A stretch of 64,000 nucleotides of DNA from positions 5,271,501 to 5,335,500 of the forward strand of contig NZ_JACHIV010000001.1 of assembly GCF_014203325.1 (NCBI RefSeq), in the 5' to 3' direction. The stretch comes from Saccharopolyspora gloriosae. Its GTDB lineage: Bacteria > Actinomycetota > Actinomycetes > Mycobacteriales > Pseudonocardiaceae. Below the pieces are notes generated by a model. The model saw only the letters and a program-made list of their open reading frames with translations. It was not told the DNA's origin and searched no databases. Position numbers and translations under genes: made by a program. This document shows positions 1 through 7,996 of the stretch, piece by piece (the first letter of the stretch is position 1; each line of letters starts with the position of its first letter).

Positions 1-1441
1 TTGTGGTGTCAGGGGTGGGGTCCGTGCTGCGGAACGCTCGGGCCGCGCCGAGGAGGGCTAGGCAGCCCAGGGCCAGGTTGAGGGCCACCACTCCCGCCGT
101 CGGGGAGTCCGGGGTCGCCAAGGCTGCGACGAGCACTCCGCCCAGGCCCACCAGCAGCGCCTGGCCGAGCATGTCGGAGATCTGCAGGGCGGAGGAGTGG
201 AAGCCGCGCCGGTCCGCCGCCGACAGCGCCAGCACCCGCACCGAGGTGCTCGCCACCCCGATGCCCATGCCGACGCCGCCCACGGACCACAGCAGGAACA
301 CCGCCCACGCCGGCCCCCACGCGGGCGCGATCAGCACGAGCCCGACGACCGCGACGGCGACCAGCCCCAGCCCGGCGGCGACGACGTGCTCCCGGCGCAC
401 GTCCGGACGACGGCTCTGCCACAACGCGCCCACGGTCCAGCCGAGGGAACCGACGGTCAGCGGAATTCCCGCCGCGGTCGGCGAATAACCGTGCACCACC
501 GAGAGGATCAGCGGCACGAACGCCTGCGCGCTGAAGAACACCCCGGCCAGCAGCCCGCGCGCGAGCACCATCACCGGGATGCCGGGCCGCCCGGTGCCGG
601 TCCCGCGCGGCAGCAGCACCCGCAGCGACGGCACCAGCACGAGCACCGCCACCAGTCCCACCGCCAGCACCGGCAGCGGAGTCCCGCCGGAGGTCTCCGC
701 GCCGGAGATCCGCTGCGCGGCCCAGTTCAACCCGACCGTCCCGGCCGCCGCGCCCACCGCGGCCAGCGGCAACCGGGCCGAACCCGGCGCCGCCGCCTCC
801 TCCGCGGCACCGAGCCGCCGCACCGTCGGCACCAGCAGCGCCGCGCCGACCAGCATCAGCGGGGCCAGCCCGAGGAACACCCAACGCCAGCCGACGTGCT
901 CGGTCAGCGCCCCCGCCACGACCGGGCCGACCAGCGCGGGCACCACCCACGCCGCGGAGAGCGCGCCGAACGCGGCCGGGCGATCCCGCTCCGGGTAGAC
1001 GCGAGCGATCAGCACGTACAAAGCGACGATCTGCGCACCGGCCCCTAAGCCCTGCAACGCGCGCGCCACCAGCAGCACGGACATGTCCGGGGCGAGACCG
1101 GCGAGCACCAGGCCCGCGGCGAACGTCGGCATCGCCACCAGCAGCGGGATAGCCGGGCCGATGCGGTCGGAGAAGCGGCCCGCCACGACGGTGCCGATCG
1201 CGCTGGCCGCCATGAAGATCGTGAACGGCCACGAGTACCACTGCTCGGCGTGCCATTCCCGCACGATCGTCGGCAGCGCCGTCCCGATGCCCATCGCCTC
1301 GAAGGCGGCGAGCGTGATGACCAGGACCAGACCGAGGGTGAAGTTCCGGCGCCGCGGCCCCCACAGCGCGCTCTCCGAGGTCGCGGGGGTGTGCTGCGTT
1401 CCACTGGTTCCGTCGTCGATCGTCACCCGATGAGCCTGCAT
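1..1441 (-). CDS. MFS drug-efflux-type transporter (3' end outside window)
   Basis: Major facilitator superfamily permease of the inner membrane, probably a proton-driven exporter. The frame opens at ATG (1441) with MQAHRVTIDDGTSG and runs without a stop to the window edge, giving about 480 residues. The first membrane segment begins near residue 37 (NFTLGLVLVITLAAFEAMG). A motif-A-like loop (GRFSDRIGP) follows helix 2, and a motif-C-like helix (WVVPALVGPVVAGAL) marks drug:H+ antiporters. At least ten further hydrophobic segments follow. Substrate cannot be told. It is divergent from the SRPBCC gene. No strong ribosome binding site is visible, so the start is tentative; family membership is sure. 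Confidence 0.85.
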   Translation of the reverse strand, partial: MQAHRVTIDDGTSGTQHTPATSESALWGPRRRNFTLGLVLVITLAAFEAMGIGTALPTIVREWHAEQWYSWPFTIFMAASAIGTVVAGRFSDRIGPAIPLLVAMPTFAAGLVLAGLAPDMSVLLVARALQGLGAGAQIVALYVLIARVYPERDRPAAFGALSAAWVVPALVGPVVAGALTEHVGWRWVFLGLAPLMLVGAALLVPTVRRLGAAEEAAAPGSARLPLAAVGAAAGTVGLNWAAQRISGAETSGGTPLPVLAVGLVAVLVLVPSLRVLLPRGTGTGRPGIPVMVLARGLLAGVFFSAQAFVPLILSVVHGYSPTAAGIPLTVGSLGWTVGALWQSRRPDVRREHVVAAGLGLVAVAVVGLVLIAPAWGPAWAVFLLWSVGGVGMGIGVASTSVRVLALSAADRRGFHSSALQISDMLGQALLVGLGGVLVAALATPDSPTAGVVALNLALGCLALLGAARAFRSTDPTPDTT

Positions 1442-1581
1442 GCTGCACCCAGGTCCAAGTCCACCCCCCTCCACCGAACGGCGGTGGGTGGTCAGCGGTT
1501 CCGCGCGGTCTGCGCAACGCTGGCCACCGCCCGGACCGCACCGCGAAGGAGCAACGACATGGTCGACGCCAGATCAACGCC

Positions 1582-2190
1582 GTGGAGCGCACCGTCGGGA
1601 GCCGCGAGCTCGCCTCCGGCACGGCGCGCGCGGCCACGATGGTGCAGCACTTCGCCGCGCCCATCGACGACGTGTGGGACGCGTGCACGAACCGCGAACG
1701 GATCGCCCGCTGGTTCCTGCCGATCACCGGCGACCTGCAGGCCGGGGGCACCTACCAGCTGGAGGGCAACGCGGGCGGCACCGTCGAGCACTGCGACCCG
1801 CCGCGCTCGTTCGGCGCCACCTGGGAGTTCGGCGGCGACGTGAGCCGGATCGAGGTGCGGCTGCGCGAAGCCGGTGGCGGGACCCGGTTCGAGCTGGAGC
1901 ACGTGGCGCACGTGCCCGACGAGGCGTGGGCCGAGTACGGGCCGGGCGCGGTCGGCCTGGGCTGGGACATGGGCCTGCTCGGCCTCGCCGCGCACCTGGG
2001 CGAGCAGGAATCCGGCGTGGGCCCGGACGAGAGCGCGTGGGCGGCCTCACCGGAGGGGGTGCTGTTCATGACGCTGGGCAGCGAGGCCTGGTTCGAGGCG
2101 AACGTCGCCGCGGGCACCCCGGAACCCGAGGCGCGCGCCGCCGCGGACCGCACGCTGACCGCTTACACGACCCCTCCGCCGGAGTCCTGA
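1582..2190 (+). CDS. SRPBCC (AHSA1-like) protein, start region possibly frameshifted
   Basis: START-like/AHSA1 fold protein of about 200 residues. The typical core is visible: a vestibule-forming N-terminal strand, then DDVWDACTNRERIARWFLP, GGTYQLEGNAGGTVEHCDPP and a tryptophan-rich strand (GATWEFGG). Such proteins bind hydrophobic ligands; no reaction can be assigned. The open frame starts at GTG 1582 with no Shine-Dalgarno. An excellent AAGGAG (1546-1551) sits before ATG 1559, but that ATG is in another frame. Coding-like residues (QINAV) continue upstream of GTG 1582 in the gene frame. A one-base indel near 1568-1570 would join the two. Another in-frame start is ATG 1639. Divergent from the MFS gene. 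Confidence 0.8.
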   Translation: MERTVGSRELASGTARAATMVQHFAAPIDDVWDACTNRERIARWFLPITGDLQAGGTYQLEGNAGGTVEHCDPPRSFGATWEFGGDVSRIEVRLREAGGGTRFELEHVAHVPDEAWAEYGPGAVGLGWDMGLLGLAAHLGEQESGVGPDESAWAASPEGVLFMTLGSEAWFEANVAAGTPEPEARAAADRTLTAYTTPPPES

Positions 2191-2194
2191 TCCG

Positions 2195-3046
2195 TCACGC
2201 GGCGACGTGCCGGAGTTCGACCAGGTGCGGTTCCTCGGGACCGTCGGGCTCGGTGACCGCCGCGACGGCCCGCTCGGCGCGGCGGGCCAGTTCCCGCCGG
2301 TCGCCGATAGCCGCCGCGTCGAGCTCCGGCAGCACCGACAGCTCCACCACGAGGCCCCGGACGCGGGCGACGGCCAGCACCGACTCCAGCAGCGTGGCCG
2401 CGCCGACGAACGCCGCGGCCGTGGTGGGCGCCCCGGACGCGGTGGTGAACCGCAGCGCCACCGGCCGCACCGCCACGCCCGCGTCCACCGCGGCCTGGAA
2501 CACCGCCGGGCGGTAGGTGCCGGAGGCGAGCCCGCACCACGTGGTGCCTTCGGGGAAGGCCCCGACGACCGATCCCTCCCGCAACGCGCCGGTGACGGTG
2601 CGCACCGCCTCCGGCAGCGCGGACAGGCGGTGCCGGTCGATGTAGAGGGTGCCGACGCGGGCCGCGAGCGGCCCCACGACCGGCCAGGAACGCAGCTCGG
2701 TCTTCGCCAGCAGCCGCATCGGCTGCACCGCCATCAGCGCCACCACGTCCAGCCAGGACACGTGGTTGGTGACCACGAGCCCGCCGTGCGCGGACCGCTC
2801 GCCGCGCACGACGAACCGCACCCCGAACGCCCGCAGCAACGCCCGGAACCAGGACTTCACCAGCGCGGTGCGCAGCCTCCCGCGCAGCACCGCGAGCACG
2901 ACCGCCAGTCCCACGCCGAGCAGCATCAGCGCGACCGCGGCGGTGAGCCGCAGCAGCACCCGGTGGGCGCCCGCGCGGCGCAGGCTCCCCGGCTTCGGCA
3001 GGCAACCCGGCCCGCACGGCGAGACCGGCGACCACGCGTGGATCAT
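2195..3046 (-). CDS. 1-acyl-sn-glycerol-3-phosphate acyltransferase family (PlsC/OlsA-like)
   Basis: Membrane-bound acyltransferase that would esterify a lyso-lipid at the inner membrane. Visible motifs are NHVSWLD (the HX4D catalytic motif), YIDR, and FPEGTTW (phosphate-binding FPEG block). A hydrophobic anchor (LTAAVALMLLGVGLAVVLAVL) precedes them. At 283 residues it has normal family length. The ATG (3046) overlaps the TGA of the upstream GNAT gene by four bases (ATGA), so the two are translationally coupled. In other bacteria this pairing makes ornithine lipids (OlsB makes lyso-ornithine lipid, OlsA acylates it). The OlsA role here is inferred from the neighbour; plain PlsC activity on phospholipid is the alternative. 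Confidence 0.85.
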   Translation of the reverse strand: MIHAWSPVSPCGPGCLPKPGSLRRAGAHRVLLRLTAAVALMLLGVGLAVVLAVLRGRLRTALVKSWFRALLRAFGVRFVVRGERSAHGGLVVTNHVSWLDVVALMAVQPMRLLAKTELRSWPVVGPLAARVGTLYIDRHRLSALPEAVRTVTGALREGSVVGAFPEGTTWCGLASGTYRPAVFQAAVDAGVAVRPVALRFTTASGAPTTAAAFVGAATLLESVLAVARVRGLVVELSVLPELDAAAIGDRRELARRAERAVAAVTEPDGPEEPHLVELRHVAA

Positions 3047-3822
3047 GCCGCCGACCCCAGGAAGAACCGCAGGTAGCGCTGGTCGATCCGGGTGAAGTCG
3101 AGCAGCACGAAGAAGTCCGCCACCCCGAAGTCCGGGTCGTGCGCCGGCGGTCCGCACACCCACGCGCCGAGGCGCAGGTAGCCCTTGAGCAGCGCGGGCA
3201 GCGGACCGCGGTGGGTGCGTTCGACGCCCTCCGGGTCCCACGGCAAGTAGGGCCGGACTCGGAACTCCTCGGGCGCGAGGTGCTTGGCCGACACGGTGTC
3301 CCACACCTTCGCCGCGAGCGGTCCGCCGTCGTGCAGCGGCACCGAGGCGCACCCGGCGAGCCAGGTGTGGCCGTAGAGCAGCATGTAGCGGGCGATGCCG
3401 GCCCACACGAGGCTCACGACGCCGCCGCTGCGGTGGTCCCGGTGCACGCAGGAGCGCCCCGTCTCGACCAGCGCGGGCCGCACCGGGGCGAGCGCGCCGA
3501 GGTCGAACTCGCTCTCGGAGTACAGCTTCCCGGCGGCGTGCGCGCGTTCCGGGGGGAGCATGCGGTAGGTGCCGACGACCTCGCCGGAGCGGTCGTCGCG
3601 CACGATCAGGTGATCGCAGAAGTCGTCGAACGGATCGTTCTCCACCCCCGGCAGGTCACCGTGGACGGTGGCGCCCATCTCCTCGGCGAACACCTGGTAG
3701 CGCAGGCGCTGGGCGGCCCGCACTTCGTCGGTGTCCCTGGCCACGAGCAGGGAGTAGTGGGCGGCCTCGGACGAGGAGGATCCTGCTGGCGCGGTGCTGG
3801 CAAGCAGCTGCGACTCGGACAT
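3043..3822 (-). CDS. GNAT-family N-acyltransferase (OlsB/hemolysin-like)
   Basis: Acyltransferase of the PF13444 type, related to L-ornithine N-alpha-acyltransferase OlsB, which links a 3-hydroxyacyl group from ACP to ornithine. Diagnostic stretches are RLRYQVFAEEMGA near residue 40, FDDFCDHLIVRD, VGTYRMLPPE and the VETGRSCVHRDHRSGG block. The C terminus (RYLRFFLGSAA) overlaps the next gene. Length 259 residues; ATG at 3822. It forms a two-gene unit with the PlsC-like gene. The same gene pair lies next to the etf genes in mycobacteria, where its product is not settled, so ornithine-lipid synthesis is an inference. Confidence 0.85.
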   Translation of the reverse strand: MSESQLLASTAPAGSSSSEAAHYSLLVARDTDEVRAAQRLRYQVFAEEMGATVHGDLPGVENDPFDDFCDHLIVRDDRSGEVVGTYRMLPPERAHAAGKLYSESEFDLGALAPVRPALVETGRSCVHRDHRSGGVVSLVWAGIARYMLLYGHTWLAGCASVPLHDGGPLAAKVWDTVSAKHLAPEEFRVRPYLPWDPEGVERTHRGPLPALLKGYLRLGAWVCGPPAHDPDFGVADFFVLLDFTRIDQRYLRFFLGSAA

Positions 3823-4095
3823 GCGTGCAGGTGTATCCCCGCGCGCTGAAAGCGCAGTAGACAGACCGATGACACGCAGCGGGAACTTTCGGTGAATGCC
3901 CGGTACCTGATCGATCTCGCCGATACCGGGACCCCCGGAGGCGACCGTTTTCGGCCGTTTCGCCCGGAAATCGCGGAGCTCGCACCGCGGCTCCGACCGT
4001 CCAACGGACGGCGCGCCCCGGAAGTTCCCGAGCCGCGGATCACCCCCGGCGCGCCTGCTTCCCGGTGCGCCGCAGCAGCGCGCTACGTTGCCCGG

Positions 4096-4572
4096 ATGTC
4101 ACAGCCAGCAGGGGCCGACGAGCCCGACCAGAAACGCGTGGAGCTGTTCACCGACGGCGCGTGCAGCGGGAACCCCGGCCCCGGCGGCTGGGGCGTGGTG
4201 CTGCGCTACGGCGACCACGAACGCGAGCTCCACGGCGGCGAGCGCGCCACGACGAACAACAAGATGGAGCTCACCGCCGTCATCGAGGGCTTGGCGGCGC
4301 TGACGCGGCCGATGCCGCACGTGCGCGTGTTCAGCGACAGCACCTACGTGCTCAAGGGCATCTCGGAGTGGATGAAGGGCTGGAAGCGCAACGGCTGGAA
4401 GACCTCCGCGAAGCAGCCCGTGAAGAACGCGGAGCTGTGGCAGCGGCTCGACGCGGAGGTGCAGCGCCACGGCGAGGTGGAGTGGAACTGGGTCAAGGGC
4501 CACAGCGGGCACCCGGAGAACGAGCGCGCCGACAAACTCGCCTGCAAGGGCCGCGACGAATCCCGATCTTGA
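4096..4572 (+). CDS. rnhA: Ribonuclease HI
   Basis: Cuts the RNA strand of RNA-DNA hybrids (R-loops, Okazaki primers) in the cytoplasm. All catalytic residues are visible: Asp20 in [11 protein letters not shown], Glu58 in KMELTAV, Asp81 in FSDSTYV and Asp146 in ERADKLA. His136 lies in the flexible GHSGHPENE loop. The handle region with [12 protein letters not shown] is present. Length 158 residues, close to E. coli RNase HI. The frame is open further upstream, but ATG 4096 directly precedes the conserved domain and gives the expected length. Monocistronic; no C-terminal phosphatase domain, unlike some actinobacterial RNase H fusions. Confidence 0.95.
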   Translation: MSQPAGADEPDQKRVELFTDGACSGNPGPGGWGVVLRYGDHERELHGGERATTNNKMELTAVIEGLAALTRPMPHVRVFSDSTYVLKGISEWMKGWKRNGWKTSAKQPVKNAELWQRLDAEVQRHGEVEWNWVKGHSGHPENERADKLACKGRDESRS

Positions 4573-4757
4573 CGGTTCCCCGCTCGATTTCACCGGACCT
4601 TCTTTCCGCGCCGCGCATTTCCCGGCCGCCGGGACCGACTCACCCGCGGAATGATCCGGACAATTCGCTTTGATCAACTTCGCGGAATGGGCGGGCTCAG
4701 GAATGGGCGAGAACGCTCCCGACCGGTGATCGCCGGAATTCGAGACCGGAACGCGAA

Positions 4758-4788
4758 AGCGGGCCGCACCCGATGGGTGCGGCCCGCT
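4758..4788 (-). terminator. Hairpin terminator after etfA
   Basis: Perfect 14-bp stem (AGCGGGCCGCACCC / GGGTGCGGCCCGCT) with a 3-nt loop, 18 nt past the etfA stop. There is no U-run, as is common in actinomycetes. It probably ends the etfBA transcript. Confidence 0.75.
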
Positions 4789-4806
4789 CCGTCGTGCTCG
4801 GGGGAC

Positions 4807-5766
4807 TCAGCCCTTGCGCTTGCCGACCTCTTCGGTCAGCTGCGGCGCGACCTTGAACAGGTCGCCCACGACGCCGTAGTCGGCGATCTCGAAGATCGGC
4901 GCCTCGGCGTCCTTGTTGACCGCCACGATCGTCTTCGAGGTCTGCATGCCGGCGCGGTGCTGGATGGCGCCGGAGATCCCGAGGGCGATGTAGAGCTGCG
5001 GCGACACGGTCTTGCCGGTCTGCCCGACCTGGAACTGGTGCGGGTAGTAGCCGGAGTCGACGGCGGCGCGCGAGGCACCGACGGCGGCGCCGAGCGAGTC
5101 GGCCAGCTTCTCCACCACGTCGAACGACTCGGCCGAACCGACACCGCGGCCACCGGAGACGACCACGGACGCCTCGGTCAGCTCGGGGCGGTCCCCGGCC
5201 TCGACCGGCTGCACACCGGTGATCTTCGCGTTCTTCGCCGCGTCGACCGCGGGCACCTCGACGGACTCCTGCGCGCCGGCGCCGGAGGTCGCCTCGGCCT
5301 CGATGCTGCCGGGCAGCACGGTCACGATCGGCGTACCGGTGGTGACCTGGGCCTTCGCGTTGTAGGTGCCGCCGAACAGCGAGTGCGAGCCCACGCCGTC
5401 GCCGTCGATGTCGACGACCTCGGACAGCAGGCCCGAGCCGAGCCGCACGGCCAGCCGGCCCGCGATCTCCTTGCCGTCGACCGAGCCCGGTACCAGCACC
5501 GCGGCCGGCGAGGCCGAGGCGACCAGCGACGCGAGCACGTCCACGGCCGGGGTGACCAGGTACGACGCGGTCTCCGCGGACTCGGCCGCGTAGATCTTCT
5601 CCGCACCGTGCGACGCCAGCGCGTCGGTGAGCTTGCCCGCTTCACCGGGCTCGCCGACCACGACGGCCGACGGCTCACCGAGGCGGCGCGCCGCGGTCAG
5701 CAGTTCCAGGGTGACCTTCTTGACCTCGCCGCCGGAGTGGTCGACGAGGACCAGAACCTCAGACAT
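4807..5766 (-). CDS. etfA: Electron transfer flavoprotein alpha subunit
   Basis: FAD-carrying subunit of the ETF heterodimer, which takes electrons from acyl-CoA and related dehydrogenases and passes them to a quinone reductase. The N-terminal domain starts [17 protein letters not shown]. The C-terminal FAD domain shows [45 protein letters not shown] and [23 protein letters not shown]. Length 319 residues, standard. ATG 5766 has GGAG eight bases upstream. It lies 27 bases after etfB and is surely cotranscribed. Confidence 0.96.
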   Translation of the reverse strand: MSEVLVLVDHSGGEVKKVTLELLTAARRLGEPSAVVVGEPGEAGKLTDALASHGAEKIYAAESAETASYLVTPAVDVLASLVASASPAAVLVPGSVDGKEIAGRLAVRLGSGLLSEVVDIDGDGVGSHSLFGGTYNAKAQVTTGTPIVTVLPGSIEAEATSGAGAQESVEVPAVDAAKNAKITGVQPVEAGDRPELTEASVVVSGGRGVGSAESFDVVEKLADSLGAAVGASRAAVDSGYYPHQFQVGQTGKTVSPQLYIALGISGAIQHRAGMQTSKTIVAVNKDAEAPIFEIADYGVVGDLFKVAPQLTEEVGKRKG

Positions 5767-5793
5767 GTCTTTATCTCCTCGCGAACCTAGGAC

Positions 5794-6576
5794 TCAGACC
5801 AGCTTCTCGGCGGCCAAGAACTCGACGATCTTGGTGCCGCCGTCGCCTTCGTCGTTGACGCGCTGGCCGGCCTGCTTCGGCGGCTTCGGCGCGGACTCGA
5901 CGACCTTGGACCCGGCGCCCGCCAGGCCGACCTCGGACGCGTCGATGCCGGCGTCGGCCAGCGTCAGCACGGAGACCGGCTTCTTCTTGGCGGCCATGAT
6001 GCCCTTGAACGACGGGTAGCGCGGCTCGTTGATCTTCTCGGTGACCGACACGACCGCGGGCAGGTTCGCCTCCAGGCCGATGATGCCCGCGTCGGTCTCG
6101 CGCTCGATGCTGATCGTCGAGCCGTCGGTGGTGACCTTGCGCGCGTACGTCAGCTGCGCCCATCCGAGCAGCTCGGCCAGCATGGCCGGGACCGCGCCCA
6201 CGCGACCGTCGGTCGCCTCGTTGCCGGCGAGCACCAGGTCCACGGACTCGACGGTGCCCACGACCTTGGCCAGCGCCTTCGCGGTCGAGACCGCGTCCGA
6301 ACCGGCGAGCGCCTCGTCGGACAGGTGCACGGCCTTGTCGGCACCCATTGACAGCGCCTTGCGGATGGCGTCGGTGGCACGATCGGGACCCATCGCCACG
6401 ACGGTCACTTCGCCGCCCTGGGCCTCCTTGATCAGCAGTGCCTCTTCCACCGCACGTTCATTGATCTCATCCAGCACGGCGTCCGCCGACTCGCGGTCGA
6501 GCGTGTGGTCGGAGTCTTTGAGCTTGCGCTCGGACCACGTGTCGGGCACCTGCTTCACCAGGACGACGATGTTCAT
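5794..6576 (-). CDS. etfB: Electron transfer flavoprotein beta subunit
   Basis: AMP-binding partner of EtfA in the ETF complex for fatty-acid and amino-acid oxidation. Start MNIVVLVKQVPDTW is the classic N terminus; further landmarks are LDEINERAVEEAL, VVAMGPDRATDAIRKALSMGADKAVHL and the conserved LPAVVSVTEKINEPRYPSFKGIMAAKKKP segment. Length 260 residues. ATG 6576 has an AGAGGA Shine-Dalgarno. First gene of etfB-etfA and divergent from degV, so the 303-bp gap upstream should hold its promoter. Confidence 0.96.
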   Translation of the reverse strand: MNIVVLVKQVPDTWSERKLKDSDHTLDRESADAVLDEINERAVEEALLIKEAQGGEVTVVAMGPDRATDAIRKALSMGADKAVHLSDEALAGSDAVSTAKALAKVVGTVESVDLVLAGNEATDGRVGAVPAMLAELLGWAQLTYARKVTTDGSTISIERETDAGIIGLEANLPAVVSVTEKINEPRYPSFKGIMAAKKKPVSVLTLADAGIDASEVGLAGAGSKVVESAPKPPKQAGQRVNDEGDGGTKIVEFLAAEKLV

Positions 6577-6879
6577 GGGTCCTCTTCGACCTCCTGCGGA
6601 CTTCACGATGGCTTTGCTTGCGTTTTCGCGCTGATGCGCGGGTTCCGGTCGATGCATTCACATCGCTTCCGGGAAGTTCGACCTTGCCATGACACAGTGT
6701 CGGTGACACAGTGACGCCAGCCACCCCGGATGTTACTTGCCGGTAGCCCCTGCGCAACCACGGCTTCCCGTGACGGTACTCACGTCATCGGTACCGTCTT
6801 CAATCGCGCCGGAATTCTGGCTCAACGCCTCAGCCCGGCCACGACCTGAAAACTTTTACACGTGACTAGCCTGCACGCC
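6577..6879. promoter_or_regulatory. Divergent promoter region between etfB and degV, with repeated operator-like sites
   Basis: A 303-bp region with no gene. Two direct copies of TGACACAGTG (6690-6699 and 6704-6713) lie 14 nt apart, and the first lies within the palindrome GACACAGTGTC (6691-6701). A partial inverted repeat, TTACTTGCCGGTAG, lies about 20 nt further on. These look like sites for a dimeric (for example TetR-type) regulator of the etf operon. No experimental link is known to me; the promoter hexamers themselves are not clear. Confidence 0.4.
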
Positions 6880-7725
6880 ATGAAACACCACGTCGCCATC
6901 GTGACGGACTCCACCGCCTCGATCCCCACCGACGTCGCCGAACAGCTGAACATCTGCGTGATCCAGCTGGAGCTCAAAATCGGCGACCAGGAGAACGACG
7001 AGCGCCGCGTCCCGCACGCCGAACTCGCGCAGGCGATGCGCGAGGGCACTCCCGTCGAAACGGGACCGCCGCCGCCGCCCGCGTTCTTCTGGAACTACAA
7101 CGACGCCGCCTCCGCCGGAGCCGAGGCGATCGTGTCCGTGCACATCTCCGAAGGCCTGTCCCAGACCTGCGTGTCGGCCCGCACCGCGGCCGAGGAGGTC
7201 AACCTGCCGGTCTACGTCGTCGATTCCCGGCTGTGCGGCCTGGGCATCGGCTTCCCCGTGATCGCCGCCGCCGAGGCCGCGGCCCAGGGGGCGAGCCCGC
7301 AGGGCGTGCTGGGAGTGCTGGACCGGCGGCTGCGCAGCACCACGCAGATGATCTACGTGGACACCTTGGAGTACCTGCGCCGCAGCGGCCGGGTGGGCCG
7401 CGCGCAGGCCATGTTCGGGCAGGCGCTGTCGATCAAGCCGGTGCTGGTGCTGCGCGAAGGCATCCTGGAACCGCTGGTGAAGGGCCGCGGCCCGGACCGG
7501 GCGCTGAAGAAGGCCGTGCGCCAAGCCGTGGCCCGCGCCGGGAACGGCCCGGTCGACATCGGCATCGAGCACTTCCAGTACGGCGACCGCGCCCAGGAGG
7601 TAGCCGAGCAGCTGCGCGCCCAGCTCCCGCAGGTCCGCCGCGTCGTCATCGCCGAGACCAGCGCCATCATCGGCGCCCACGCCGGCCCCGGCGCCCTCGG
7701 CCTCACCGTCTCCCCCGCCGGATGA
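6880..7725 (+). CDS. DegV family fatty-acid-binding protein
   Basis: DegV-fold protein that binds one long-chain fatty acid. In Firmicutes, FakB relatives present the lipid to the kinase FakA. The N terminus VAIVTDSTASIPTDVAEQLNI carries the DSTAS motif, followed by the conserved segments VSVHISEGLSQTC, VYVVDSRLCGLGIGFPV, LEYLRRSGRVGRAQA and LSIKPVLVLREGILEPL. Length 281 residues. ATG 6880 is chosen because the domain begins two residues later; GTG 6862 is also in frame. No FakA-type kinase gene is nearby, so its function here is open. Confidence 0.9.
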   Translation: MKHHVAIVTDSTASIPTDVAEQLNICVIQLELKIGDQENDERRVPHAELAQAMREGTPVETGPPPPPAFFWNYNDAASAGAEAIVSVHISEGLSQTCVSARTAAEEVNLPVYVVDSRLCGLGIGFPVIAAAEAAAQGASPQGVLGVLDRRLRSTTQMIYVDTLEYLRRSGRVGRAQAMFGQALSIKPVLVLREGILEPLVKGRGPDRALKKAVRQAVARAGNGPVDIGIEHFQYGDRAQEVAEQLRAQLPQVRRVVIAETSAIIGAHAGPGALGLTVSPAG

Positions 7726-7806
7726 CGAAGAACCGCGCAGCAGGCCCCAACACCTGCCTTTGATCTTGCAGTTCCAGGGGGACAGCACTGTCGATCATCG
7801 TCCTGT

Positions 7807-7823
7807 CAGCGGCGAAGCCGCTG
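7807..7823 (-). repeat. 17-nt mini-hairpin accompanying hairpin element copy 1
   Basis: Stem of 7 bp with a 3-nt loop; on the minus strand CAGCGGC-TTC-GCCGCTG. It lies in the same relative place and has the same 17-nt length as the mini-hairpins after the other three elements (16420-16436, 24665-24681, 28795-28811) but a different stem sequence. Confidence 0.7.
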
Positions 7824-7855
7824 AGCAGTGACCAGCTTGAGCAAGTCGACCACCA

Positions 7856-7954
7856 GCGGGTTCTCAGCGGTTTCCTCGCGAGGACAGCTTTTTTCCTCGT
7901 GGCGGAGCCACTTGGAAAAAAGATCCCGCAGCGAGGAAACCGCTGAGGTTCCGC
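7856..7954 (-). repeat. 99-nt covarying hairpin element, copy 1
   Basis: Reads on the minus strand as GCGG-AAC-[17-nt arm]-51-nt interior-[17-nt arm]-AAC-CCGC. The arm is CTCAGCGGTTTCCTCGC and its partner is the exact reverse complement. Inside, CTTTTTTCC pairs with GGAAAAAAG; the other copies have CTTTTTCCC and GGGAAAAAG, a compensatory change. It lies between the convergent ends of degV and hrpA, 42 bases past the hrpA stop, so it could also act as the hrpA terminator. Confidence 0.85.
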
Positions 7955-7996
7955 CACCCGACCCGCCACGCAGGCCGACTTCAAACCCGCGGATTC

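Noticed and set aside
9-1751. 580-codon minus-strand frame
   Set aside because: Wrong frame of the MFS gene. The true frame has membrane helices and MFS motifs and runs off the window edge.
7726-7996. Insertion sequence remnant
   Set aside because: The repeats lack a transposase fragment, terminal inverted repeats of IS type and target duplications. A MITE-like origin cannot be excluded.
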